From the NCBI GenBank assembly GCA_947089905.1, contig CAMUMG010000001.1:1-64000 (forward strand): DNA of 64,000 nt, read 5' to 3'. Positions 35,689-44,078 of this stretch are shown one piece after another. The notes below the pieces were generated by a model, which saw nothing but the letters and a program-made list of their open reading frames with translations, did no database searches and was not told the DNA's origin. The position numbers and the translations under genes are program-made. Origin of the DNA: an uncultured Lachnospiraceae bacterium (lineage in GTDB: Bacteria > Bacillota > Clostridia > Lachnospirales > Lachnospiraceae). Position 1 is the first letter of the stretch. Each line of letters starts with the position of its first letter.

Positions 35689-36627
35689 ATGAAAAGAATG
35701 AACCGATTTTTAGGGGGAATACTGTGTCTTTTTATACTATGCTTTTTAACTGGCTGTAAGACAAAACAAGAACAATCTTTTGAAAATGGTCTAAAACTTT
35801 ATTTTTTAAATAAAGAAGAAACAGGACTGCTTAGTGTTACAAAACAGATAGAAGGTTCATCTTTAGAAGAGTTGGTAGATAAAGTAAGCCAAGAATTATT
35901 TCATCCGAAAAAATTGGGAAAGGATAAAAAAGTATTTCCAGAAAATCTTTCTCTTTTGGGATATTCATTTGGTGAAGCAGGACAACTTATTTTAGAGTTC
36001 GACTTAAATTATTATTCTCTAGCAAAAATCACAGAGATTTTGTGTAGGGCAGCGATTGTAAAATCATTTTGTAGTATTGATGGAATCGATGATGTTGAAT
36101 TTTATGTCAATGGACAGCCACTTTTATTAGCAAAAGAAACACCAGTTGGAATGATGAGTTCAGATGATTTTGTCAATCATACTGGAGAGGATGCCGCATT
36201 TAACCAAACGATGAACTTAACAGTTTATTTTTCAAATACAGAAGGAACTGCATTAAAAGAATATCATAGAGATGTGTTATTTGATGGAACATTATCTGCG
36301 GAACAACTTGTTATACGACTTTTAATTCAAGGGCCTGCTGAGGCAGATAAGGAAGTACAAACAACACTTCCAAAAGGAACAGAATTATTAAAGGTAAATG
36401 TAAAAGATGGAATTTGTTATGTGGATTTTAATGAAAAATTTTTGGAAAGAGATTCTGAGATTTCCGAAGAAGTTGTTATTTATTCTGTTGTAAATTCTCT
36501 AATTGAGTTAGGATATATTAATAAAGTTCAGTTTCTTATTAATGGAGAACAAAAAAAGATATATCAAACCATGGATTTGAGTGTATTTTTTGAAAGAAAT
36601 CTTTCAATTATTGAAACAGAATCTTGA
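35689..36627 (+). CDS. Lipoprotein with two GerMN domains (312 aa)
   Basis: A lipobox FLTGC (cleavage before Cys, about residue 23) gives a membrane lipoprotein. Two GerMN repeats follow (about 40-155 and 190-310), the second marked by VIRLLIQGPAEADKEVQTTLPKGTELL and VYVDFN-like CYVDFNEKFL. GerMN domains occur in the GerM sporulation/germination protein and in LpqB next to the MtrAB two-component system. The same arrangement here (regulator, kinase, GerMN lipoprotein) suggests it modulates the kinase. AGGAGGAAAG precedes the ATG. Confidence 0.87.
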   Translation: MKRMNRFLGGILCLFILCFLTGCKTKQEQSFENGLKLYFLNKEETGLLSVTKQIEGSSLEELVDKVSQELFHPKKLGKDKKVFPENLSLLGYSFGEAGQLILEFDLNYYSLAKITEILCRAAIVKSFCSIDGIDDVEFYVNGQPLLLAKETPVGMMSSDDFVNHTGEDAAFNQTMNLTVYFSNTEGTALKEYHRDVLFDGTLSAEQLVIRLLIQGPAEADKEVQTTLPKGTELLKVNVKDGICYVDFNEKFLERDSEISEEVVIYSVVNSLIELGYINKVQFLINGEQKKIYQTMDLSVFFERNLSIIETES

Positions 36628-36641
36628 AAGGAAGGATGCGT

Positions 36642-38945
36642 ATGATTCAACGGCCGCTTGTGGTAGTAGCGGCTGCCTATCTTTGCGGTATTTGCGGTGC
36701 AAAAGTAGATAAAGTTTGGTTTTGGATTTTTCTAATTTTTTTCTGGATAGTAAGTGCTATTATTTATATTCGACTTCGAGAACCTATCTTTTTTAATCGA
36801 AGGGATAGGTTTCTTCTCATTATTCCTATCTTTTTTATAATTGGAATTCTACAATTTCAAATACAGTCTATAAATTGTGAATTAGAAACTAGCTTAGAGA
36901 GTAAAGGAGTTATATATGGAACAGTAACTGAATTAATTCATGGTTCTAAAAATGTTCAAATGACTTTAAAAGATGCTATAACTTCGGATGGAAGGAGATT
37001 TTGCGGTAATATTTTAGTAATATGTCCAAATGAATTTTCGTGGGACAAAAAGTGGATTGGAAGCACAGTAGAGTTATCTGGAGAATATAAAAATTTTTCC
37101 TATGCAACAAATCTCGGACAGTTTGATGAAAAAGACTATCGGAAATCATTTGGCTTTTGTATGAAATTTGTTTCAAAAAAAATTCAGATTATATCTCCGG
37201 CAAAATCACACTTTCGTCAGGAACTTGCTGCCTTACGGGAAAGGTTGGCTTCTATCTATCAAAAACTGTTGCCAGAACAAGAAGCAGGAATTATTTTGGC
37301 TATGTTACTGGGAGAGAGAGGATTTTTAGATGATAAAATCAAACAATTATATCAGACAGGAGGAATTTCTCATATTTTAGCAATTTCGGGGCTTCATCTA
37401 TCGTTACTTGGAATGGGACTATTTCATCTGATGCGAAAATTAAGGTGTAATATCAAGTTTGCAAGTTTTGTATCATTAGGAGTTTTGTTTTTATATGGAT
37501 ATTTAACAGGTTTTGGTGTATCTACAAAACGAGCCTTTTTGATGATTGTTCTCTCCCTTTTGGCAAATATTTTAGGATGTACAAATGATCTGCCAAGCTC
37601 TTTATCTCTTTCTGCCATTATTATTTTATGGAAACGTCCAATGTTATTATTTCAAGCGGGTTTTTTACTTTCCTTTGGAGCAGTAGTAGGAATCGCTCTA
37701 TTTTCCCCTTTAATCACTTTATTACAAAATAGAAATAAATTTTTGAATTTAATATTTATAAGTGGAGCAATTCAACTAATGACACTTCCAATTATATTAC
37801 ATTTTTTCTATGAGTTTCCTGTGTATTCAATCGTATTAAATCTTATTGTACTTCCACTTTTATCTTTTTTGGCAATCACGGCAGCATTAGCAGGAATAAT
37901 TGGAAGTATTTCAATTTTTTTTGCAACATGGATCATAGGAAGTTCCTATACAATTTTAAAAGGATATGAAGGATTATGTTACCTTGTAACAAAATTTCCA
38001 TTTCCTGTTTTAACACTTGGGAAAATGGAAGTTATGACAATGGTAAGTTATTACATACTTTTATTTGGAATCGTCTTTCTTTGCTATAGAAAAAAGAAAA
38101 GAAGGTTTGTATCTCTATTACTTTTTTTATTAATACCAATCTGCTTTACGAAAAGAGAAGGGTTAACAATAACTTTTTTAGATGTAGGGCAGGGAGATTG
38201 TGCTTTTATTGAGGATAAAAATGGAACGACATTATTAATAGATGGAGGAAGTTTAAGTGAAAAACAAGTTGGAACTTATAGAATTTTACCATTTTTAAAG
38301 GCAAAAGGAGTGGGAAAGGTAGATTATGCTTTTTTATCTCATGCAGATTTAGATCATACAAATGGAATTTTAGAATTACTAAAAGAGGGAAAGATTAAGT
38401 GTTTGATTCTTCCAGATACAAAAGATACGAAAGAGGTTTTTGCAGATATGATTTCTTTAGCAGAAAAAAAAGAGTGCACGATATTATTTTTTGGTGAAGG
38501 TAGTAAATTAAAGAAAACTTCTTGGACAATACAATGTCTTTCTCCAAAGAAAGGAGAAACAAAAAGCGCAACAGAAAACGAGGCTTCTATGGTACTTAGA
38601 CTAGATTATGAGAATATTATATTCTGGTTTATGGCAGACATTGAAAAAGAGGGAGAAAAACAATTAGAAAAACAATTAGCAATACAGCAAAAATCAAAAA
38701 TATCCATTCTAAAAGTTGCACATCATGGTTCGAAATATTCTACTACAAAAACGATTTTAGATCAAATTCATCCACAATTTAGTATTATTTCCTGTGCAAA
38801 GAAAAATTCCTATCATCATCCCCATCCAGAGCTTTTAAAACGATTGTCAGAAGTAAATTCACAGATCTATCAAACCCAAGATTCGGGTGCAATTACAATA
38901 TATACAGATGGAACAAATATTAAAATTGTACCATATTGTCCATAA
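36642..38945 (+). CDS. comEC: ComEC/Rec2-type DNA channel with metallo-beta-lactamase domain (767 aa)
   Basis: ComEC moves single-stranded DNA across the membrane in natural transformation. The N-terminal OB-like region is followed by the competence membrane domain (GGISHILAISGLHLSLLGMG near 244) and a C-terminal metallo-beta-lactamase-like nuclease domain with FLDVGQGDCAFI, LLIDGG, SHADLDHTNG and HHGSKYST. The start at 36642 has AAAGGAAGG 6 bp upstream; an ATG two codons earlier abuts that site. It appears intact and lies in one co-directional run with comEA. Confidence 0.93.
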   Translation: MIQRPLVVVAAAYLCGICGAKVDKVWFWIFLIFFWIVSAIIYIRLREPIFFNRRDRFLLIIPIFFIIGILQFQIQSINCELETSLESKGVIYGTVTELIHGSKNVQMTLKDAITSDGRRFCGNILVICPNEFSWDKKWIGSTVELSGEYKNFSYATNLGQFDEKDYRKSFGFCMKFVSKKIQIISPAKSHFRQELAALRERLASIYQKLLPEQEAGIILAMLLGERGFLDDKIKQLYQTGGISHILAISGLHLSLLGMGLFHLMRKLRCNIKFASFVSLGVLFLYGYLTGFGVSTKRAFLMIVLSLLANILGCTNDLPSSLSLSAIIILWKRPMLLFQAGFLLSFGAVVGIALFSPLITLLQNRNKFLNLIFISGAIQLMTLPIILHFFYEFPVYSIVLNLIVLPLLSFLAITAALAGIIGSISIFFATWIIGSSYTILKGYEGLCYLVTKFPFPVLTLGKMEVMTMVSYYILLFGIVFLCYRKKKRRFVSLLLFLLIPICFTKREGLTITFLDVGQGDCAFIEDKNGTTLLIDGGSLSEKQVGTYRILPFLKAKGVGKVDYAFLSHADLDHTNGILELLKEGKIKCLILPDTKDTKEVFADMISLAEKKECTILFFGEGSKLKKTSWTIQCLSPKKGETKSATENEASMVLRLDYENIIFWFMADIEKEGEKQLEKQLAIQQKSKISILKVAHHGSKYSTTKTILDQIHPQFSIISCAKKNSYHHPHPELLKRLSEVNSQIYQTQDSGAITIYTDGTNIKIVPYCP

Positions 38946-38949
38946 AAAA

Positions 38950-38991
38950 TTACCGACATTTTCTAATCGAATTCTAAGAAAATGCCGGTAA
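38950..38991 (+). terminator. Hairpin after comEC
   Basis: A 15-bp stem with one mismatch (38950-38964 with 38977-38991) lies after comEC. It lacks a T-tract, so termination efficiency is uncertain. Confidence 0.5.
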
Positions 38992-38998
38992 ACTGAGA

Positions 38999-39027
38999 TT
39001 GACAAGACAAGTCGAAAATAGTATACT
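38999..39027 (+). promoter_or_regulatory. Promoter of the lipid operon
   Basis: Consensus TTGACA (38999-39004) and TATACT (39022-39027) are 17 bp apart. The start point near 39034 rules out the ATG at 39034 as a well-led start and supports the TTG at 39070. Confidence 0.8.
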
Positions 39028-39069
39028 CATCTTATGTTTTTGTTTCTTATAAAGGTGGAGGAAGTAGGT

Positions 39070-40119
39070 TTGACAAAAAAGAACAAAAAGAGAATTCTCA
39101 ATCTATTGCTGTTAATACTCATTATTGGTGGAACGTTTTATCTTTTACTAAAGGATCAAGAGTTGGGTGCGGTAATGTCAGCAATGGAACGTGCAAAGAA
39201 ACTGCCTTTAGTGATAGGAATTGGATTGGTTATTTTCTTTGTTTGTTGTGAGTCTTTTATTATACATTATTTGATGAAAAGGTTGGAGCAAGGAGTAAAA
39301 TTATTTCATTGTATTAAGTATTCTTTTATTGGATTTTTTTATAGTGCAGTTACACCTTCAGCAAGTGGTGGACAGCCAATGCAGATCTATTATATGAATC
39401 GAGATGGAATTGGAGTAGCTCCAGCAACTTTAGTATTAATTATTATTACAGTAGTTTATAAAGCAGTGCTTCTTCTATTGGGAGCTATAGCAGGAATTAT
39501 GGAATTTCAAACTCTAAAAGATAATTTAGGAGGAGTAAGAATTTTATTAGCAATCGGTGTGATTGCCAATTTGTTATTTATTGGTTTTTTGTTGATGATA
39601 ATTTTTAAACAGTCGTTTTCAAAACGGATAATAGGTTCTGTTATTTTGTGGTGTGGAAAACATCGTCTACTTAAAAATACAGATAGAATTTTAAAGAGAC
39701 TGCTTAAATTGCTTGAAACTTATGAAAATTGTGCCGATTATATAAAAAAGAATTCAAGTGTCTTTTTTTATGTTATTTTAGTCACAGTTATACAGCGAGT
39801 GAGTTTATTTTTTGTCACTTTTTTAGTATATAAATCATTTGGGCTTCATGGTACAAGTGTATATCAAATCGTTGCACTTCAGACAATGATAGCACTTGCT
39901 ATTGATGTAATTCCAGTACCAGGGGGTATTGGATTTTCAGAAAGCTGCTTTCTGGTATTGTTTGACAAAATTTTCGGGGAACAGTTGATTATTCCGGGAA
40001 TGTTATTGAGCAGAGGAATTACATATTATGTGTTAATTGTGATAAGTGCTGTAATTACTCTAATTGCACATTTAACTAGTAGTAAAAAGCAAATAAAAGA
40101 GAGTGGGATGGATAGATGA
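39070..40119 (+). CDS. Flippase-like membrane protein, MprF N-terminal/UPF0104 type (349 aa)
   Basis: About eight hydrophobic helices span the protein. The pattern SAVTPSASGGQPMQIYYMNRDG and the late VIPVPGGIGFSESCF match the LPG synthase/flippase family (UPF0104, AglD-like). The TTG start at 39070 follows GGTGGAGGAAG. Here the membrane part occurs alone, without the aminoacyl-transferase domain of MprF, so a lipid-flipping or glycolipid role is possible. It overlaps pssA by 4 bp and heads the phospholipid operon. Confidence 0.82.
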   Translation: MTKKNKKRILNLLLLILIIGGTFYLLLKDQELGAVMSAMERAKKLPLVIGIGLVIFFVCCESFIIHYLMKRLEQGVKLFHCIKYSFIGFFYSAVTPSASGGQPMQIYYMNRDGIGVAPATLVLIIITVVYKAVLLLLGAIAGIMEFQTLKDNLGGVRILLAIGVIANLLFIGFLLMIIFKQSFSKRIIGSVILWCGKHRLLKNTDRILKRLLKLLETYENCADYIKKNSSVFFYVILVTVIQRVSLFFVTFLVYKSFGLHGTSVYQIVALQTMIALAIDVIPVPGGIGFSESCFLVLFDKIFGEQLIIPGMLLSRGITYYVLIVISAVITLIAHLTSSKKQIKESGMDR

Positions 40120-40730
40120 TAGGATTTTATAATTACTCAGTAATATTAACATATATAGGGCTTACTTCCGCAGTCGTAGGAATGACTCAAGTGTTTTCAC
40201 AAAATTACAGACTTGCTTTTTTATGTCTTTGTATTTCTGGAATTTGTGATATGTTTGACGGAAATATTGCAAGAAGTATGAAAAACCGAACGGATCAGGA
40301 AAAAGTTTTTGGAATTCAGATTGATTCTCTTTGTGATTTAATCTGCTTTGGGATGTTTCCAGCAACTCTTGGGTATTCCATTTCTGGAAATAAACAATTA
40401 GGGGGGATAGCTTCTGTATTATTAGTACTTGGAGCAGTTATCCGTCTAGCATATTTTAATGTAACAGAACAGGAACGTCAGAAAGAAACAGCGGAAAAAA
40501 GAAAATATTATCAAGGTCTTCCTGTCACATCCGTTTCTATGATTTTACCAACCGTTTATATTTTCAGAGGTTTACTTGGAAAAGCATATCCAAACTTTTT
40601 TGCAGTTGTCATGTTGCTTACAGCTATGTTATTTGTTATTGATTTTAAAATGAGAAAGCCAGGAAAAATTGGTTCAATCTTAATGGCTGCTGCTGGAGTT
40701 ATCATTGTATTAGGAGTGTTGTTTATATAA
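40116..40730 (+). CDS. pssA: CDP-diacylglycerol-serine O-phosphatidyltransferase (204 aa)
   Basis: The enzyme makes phosphatidylserine from CDP-diacylglycerol and serine. The CDP-alcohol phosphotransferase signature is clear: CDMFDGNIARS, then GIQIDSLCDL (D-x2-D-G-x2-A-R...G-x3-D-x3-D). Five or six membrane helices follow. It starts at an ATGA overlap with the flippase gene, and psd follows after 23 bp, so the product is likely decarboxylated to phosphatidylethanolamine by the next enzyme. Confidence 0.92.
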   Translation: MIGFYNYSVILTYIGLTSAVVGMTQVFSQNYRLAFLCLCISGICDMFDGNIARSMKNRTDQEKVFGIQIDSLCDLICFGMFPATLGYSISGNKQLGGIASVLLVLGAVIRLAYFNVTEQERQKETAEKRKYYQGLPVTSVSMILPTVYIFRGLLGKAYPNFFAVVMLLTAMLFVIDFKMRKPGKIGSILMAAAGVIIVLGVLFI

Positions 40731-40753
40731 TTTTGAAAGGGGAAAAGTAAATA

Positions 40754-41620
40754 ATGGACTATAAAGACCGAGAGGGAAGAATCATAAAGGAAAATAATTC
40801 TCAAGATCAGTTACTTTCTGTTTTATATTCTAATTTAGCAGGAAGACTGTTTTTACGTGTATTAGCAGCTCCTATTGTTTCAAAAGCAGCAGGGGAAGTA
40901 ATGAATTGTTGGGTATCGACATTTTTAATTGATGGATTTGTAAGAAAACATCATATACCAATGCAGGACTTTGAACGAAAGAAATATTGTTCTTATAATC
41001 AATTTTTTACTAGAAAGTTAAAAGTTGGAAAGCGTATAATAACACATGAAGCAACAAGATTAATTGCTCCATGTGATGGAAGATGTAGTGTTTATCCAAT
41101 TAATTTACATTCCATTTTCTCGATTAAAGGAACAAGCTATTCGGTCGCTTCTTTATTGCGAAATAAAAAACTTGCTAAAGAATATGTAGGAGGATATTGT
41201 GTAATTTTTAGGTTGACAGTAGAAGACTACCATAGATATTGTTATATAGATAATGCAATCAAGGGGAAAAATTATAAAATTCAGGGAAAGTTTTATACCG
41301 TTCATCCAGCCGTTCTTGGAAAAGAGGATATTTATAAAGAAAACACAAGAGAATACTGTATTTTAAAGACGAAAAATTTTGGTAAAGTAATACAGATGGA
41401 AGTAGGAGCACTTCTTGTAGGAAAAATTCGTAATTATCATCGGGAAGCTATGGTACAAAAGGGACAAGAGAAAGGACGTTTTGAATATGGTGGTTCAACG
41501 GTAGTTTTATTATTTCAAAGAGATCAAATTGCTCTAGATCAGGATTTGTTTCTTAATACAAAAGATGGATATGAAACGAAAGTTCATATGGGAGAGGGAA
41601 TCGGAACAGCACTTTTTTAA
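40754..41620 (+). CDS. psd: Phosphatidylserine decarboxylase (288 aa)
   Basis: Psd converts phosphatidylserine to phosphatidylethanolamine with a pyruvoyl group formed by self-cleavage. The cleavage motif is GGST (in FEYGGSTVVLLF near the C-terminus), with Gly-Gly in place of the more common Leu-Gly. The conserved APCDGRC and VEDYHRYCYID are also present. GAAAGGGGAAAAG precedes the ATG. It is the partner of pssA directly upstream. Confidence 0.94.
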   Translation: MDYKDREGRIIKENNSQDQLLSVLYSNLAGRLFLRVLAAPIVSKAAGEVMNCWVSTFLIDGFVRKHHIPMQDFERKKYCSYNQFFTRKLKVGKRIITHEATRLIAPCDGRCSVYPINLHSIFSIKGTSYSVASLLRNKKLAKEYVGGYCVIFRLTVEDYHRYCYIDNAIKGKNYKIQGKFYTVHPAVLGKEDIYKENTREYCILKTKNFGKVIQMEVGALLVGKIRNYHREAMVQKGQEKGRFEYGGSTVVLLFQRDQIALDQDLFLNTKDGYETKVHMGEGIGTALF

Positions 41621-41649
41621 TATAAAAAAGTATTAGAATAGGGAAAAGT

Positions 41650-42630
41650 ATGAATACAATTAAAGAACATATTAAAAAAGGAATTTATTCACCTGTTTAT
41701 CTGATCTACGGAACAGAAATTTATTTAAAGCATTTGTATCGAGATAAATTAAAAAAAGGGATCTTAAAAGATACAGATACTATGAATTTGTCTGTGTTTG
41801 AGGGAACCAATATCCCTTTACAAGAGGTACGCCATATGGCACAGACAATGCCATTTTTTGCAGAATGTAGATTGATCCTTATAGAAGACTCAGGATGGTT
41901 TAAGACTCAAAATGAATTTGCATCTGTTATTTTACAGTTACCAGAAACGACACATATTATTTTTGTAGAATCGGAGATCGATAAAAGAAATCGTTTATAT
42001 AAAGCAGTAAAGGAAACTGGCTATATCAGTGAAATGAATGGATTAGATGAGAAAAATTTACGCCTTTTTGTCATTTCCTTATTTCGAAAAGAGGGAAAAA
42101 AACTTAGAGAAGAAACACTTTCCTACTTTTTAGAAACTGTAGGCTTTGACATGGAGCGGATTTGTAATGAAACAGAAAAACTAATCTGTTATACAACAGG
42201 GCGAGAAGAAGTAACTATACAAGATATTAAAGCGATATGTACTCAACAGCTTACGGGAAAAATTTTTCTTATGATCGATGCGATAGCCCAAAAAAATACA
42301 AAACGGGCAATGACATTATTTCATGATCTTATTCTACTCAGAGAAAAGCCCCTTTCTATTCTCTATTTACTGTTACGTCATTTTCATCTTTTGCTTCAAA
42401 TTAAGGAAATGGCAGCAGTAGGAACAGATAATAAGACAATTTCAAATAAAGCAAAAGTTCCACCATTTGCAGTAGGAAAATACATTACTCAAGCGAGAAA
42501 TTTTACAAAAGAACAGTTAAAAAATGCACTGAAAATAGGAATTGAAATTGAAGAACATATAAAAAATGGAAGATTAAATGATCAAATCGGTATAGAATTT
42601 ATGGTTGCAAAATGTAGTAATTTATGTTAA
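41650..42630 (+). CDS. holA: DNA polymerase III delta subunit (326 aa)
   Basis: The delta subunit opens the sliding clamp within the clamp loader. The start YSPVYLIYGTEIYLKHLYRDKL is characteristic. An AAA-like N-terminal domain lacking a functional P-loop is followed by helical domains with RPLSILYLLLRHFHLLLQIKEM-like EKPLSILYLLLRHFH and HIKNGRLNDQIGIEFMVAK at the end. TAGGGAAAAGT precedes the ATG. Its place after comEC and before rpsT is a conserved Firmicutes neighbourhood, here interrupted by other genes. Confidence 0.93.
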   Translation: MNTIKEHIKKGIYSPVYLIYGTEIYLKHLYRDKLKKGILKDTDTMNLSVFEGTNIPLQEVRHMAQTMPFFAECRLILIEDSGWFKTQNEFASVILQLPETTHIIFVESEIDKRNRLYKAVKETGYISEMNGLDEKNLRLFVISLFRKEGKKLREETLSYFLETVGFDMERICNETEKLICYTTGREEVTIQDIKAICTQQLTGKIFLMIDAIAQKNTKRAMTLFHDLILLREKPLSILYLLLRHFHLLLQIKEMAAVGTDNKTISNKAKVPPFAVGKYITQARNFTKEQLKNALKIGIEIEEHIKNGRLNDQIGIEFMVAKCSNLC

Positions 42631-42648
42631 GATAAGAAAGTGATCTTT

Positions 42649-42735
42649 GGAGTGGTATCGAAGAGGCCATAACGAGCTTGACTCGAAATCAAGTTGTCGG
42701 TTTCCGACACGTGGGTTCGAATCCCACCCACTCCG
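42649..42735 (+). tRNA. tRNA-Ser (anticodon CGA)
   Basis: An 87-nt gene has acceptor arms GGAGTGG (42649-42655) and CCACTCC (42728-42734) with discriminator G. The anticodon stem CTTGA/TCAAG encloses loop CTCGAAA, giving anticodon CGA at 42684-42686 (reads UCG). A long variable arm (TTGTCGG...CCGACAC) marks a type II tRNA, and GGTTCGAATCC forms the T arm. CCA is not encoded. Confidence 0.96.
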
Positions 42736-42740
42736 TAATT

Positions 42741-42780
42741 AGGAGCTGTCGCAATAGGACTTATTGCGACAGCTCCTTTG
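42741..42780 (+). terminator. Terminator after tRNA-Ser
   Basis: A perfect 16-bp stem (42741-42756 with 42762-42777) with a 5-base loop is followed by TTGTTTG. Confidence 0.8.
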
Positions 42781-42976
42781 TTTGTTCTGTTTCAGAAAGT
42801 TTACAATTTAATTGTTGTTCAAAAATAAGATTTAATTTAATTAAATTATATTGAAGTAGAAATTTTAATGTATCATTTAAACATTCAGAGGTTTTGCAAT
42901 TTACCTCACAAATGTCTTTTAATGAATGGGAAAGATTTAAAATATCAAGGGAGGTGATAATAGGAGGGGTAGACAT
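42761..42976 (-). CDS. Possible small helical protein (71 aa), unknown
   Basis: The frame encodes an almost wholly amphipathic helical peptide (SLDILNLSHSLKDICEVN...FLLQYNLIKLNLIFEQQL) with four cysteines or fewer and no recognised domain. Its codon usage looks like neighbouring genes. The ribosome binding site (AGAAAGTAGAG) is weak. Its stop lies inside the tRNA-Ser terminator palindrome. It is not overlapped by another gene, so it is kept as a low-confidence candidate. Confidence 0.35.
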   Translation of the reverse strand: MSTPPIITSLDILNLSHSLKDICEVNCKTSECLNDTLKFLLQYNLIKLNLIFEQQLNCKLSETEQTKELSQ

Positions 42977-43111
42977 ACATAATCTCTACTTTCTGTTTTT
43001 GTATATTATATGAATCCTGATCGAACAAAGATACCATTTTAATCGAGAATTCTTTCGAATGATTTCCTATTTGATTTCATATAGTAGATTAAGAAAGAAA
43101 TAAGGATGACG

Positions 43112-43954
43112 ATGAAAATGAAAAAAGACATTAAGAGGGAGGGAAAGGTTCTTAGATACGGACTGTTTATTGTCTTTTTATTTGTTGGTATGTTTTTTTT
43201 GGGACGTTCAATTGGCTATGTAGTCTATCAGGTAAAAGCAGCTTCTATTTCTGAGATGCAGGTAGAAAACTGGGGACTTGGATTTGGAAAAGAAGGAGAA
43301 CAGCCTACAGGAAATACATCAGCAGAGGAATTAAAGAAATATGATGCCTATTTTTTAGGCAATAACAGCGAGAAAAAAATTTATTTAACATTTGACTGCG
43401 GCTACGAAAACGGCAATACAGAGGCGATTTTAGATGCGTTAAAAAAGCATGGAGTGAAAGCTACTTTTTTTGTTGTAGGACATTATTTAGAGTCTGCTCC
43501 TGATTTAATAAAACGTATGATTTCGGATGGACACACAGTAGGCAATCACACCTATCACCATCCAGATATGTCCACAATCTCCAGTATGGAAAAGTTTAAA
43601 AAAGAGATGGATGATGTAGCAGTATTATTTGAAAAAATTACAGGACAAAAAATTTCTATGTACTATCGACCTCCACAGGGAAAATATAATATTGAAAATT
43701 TAAAAATGGCAAAGGAACTTGGATATCATACTTTTTTTTGGAGTCTTGCCTATGTTGACTGGAATCAAGATAGTCAGCCATCCCATGAAGAGGCTTTTAA
43801 TAAATTGACAAAACGAATTCATTCAGGTGCAGTAGTTCTGCTACATAATACTTCTAAAACAAATGGAGAGATTTTAGATGAATTATTAACAAAGTGGGAG
43901 AAAATGGGATATACCTTTGGAATTCTTTCAGAATTGGTTGAAAATGTAGAATGA
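43112..43954 (+). CDS. pdaA: PdaA-like polysaccharide deacetylase (280 aa)
   Basis: A membrane anchor or signal (about 12-34) leads to a NodB deacetylase domain: YLTFDCGYENGNTEAILDAL, ATFFVVGHYL, HTVGNHTYHHPDM (metal-binding His-x3-His), YYRPPQG and VLLHNTS. TFDCGYENG is the PdaA version of the usual TFDDG. PdaA removes acetyl from muramic acid to form the spore cortex delta-lactam needed for germination. The start at 43112 is favoured because the AAGG abuts the earlier ATG. The gene stands alone with its own terminator. Confidence 0.88.
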   Translation: MKMKKDIKREGKVLRYGLFIVFLFVGMFFLGRSIGYVVYQVKAASISEMQVENWGLGFGKEGEQPTGNTSAEELKKYDAYFLGNNSEKKIYLTFDCGYENGNTEAILDALKKHGVKATFFVVGHYLESAPDLIKRMISDGHTVGNHTYHHPDMSTISSMEKFKKEMDDVAVLFEKITGQKISMYYRPPQGKYNIENLKMAKELGYHTFFWSLAYVDWNQDSQPSHEEAFNKLTKRIHSGAVVLLHNTSKTNGEILDELLTKWEKMGYTFGILSELVENVE

Positions 43955-43957
43955 AGC

Positions 43958-44002
43958 AAAAAAGGGGTTGTCTTAGTTTCCTAATAAGACAACTCCTTTT
44001 TA
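43958..44002. terminator. Bidirectional terminator between pdaA and the second chemoreceptor gene
   Basis: A 12-bp stem (43964-43975 with 43985-43996) is flanked by A and T runs and separates two convergent genes. Confidence 0.85.
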
Positions 44003-44078
44003 TGAACATAATTAAGTTCGCTTTTGACTATCCATATTTTCAAGATAAAATATTACAAAAGTATCACGAAAATTAAAC

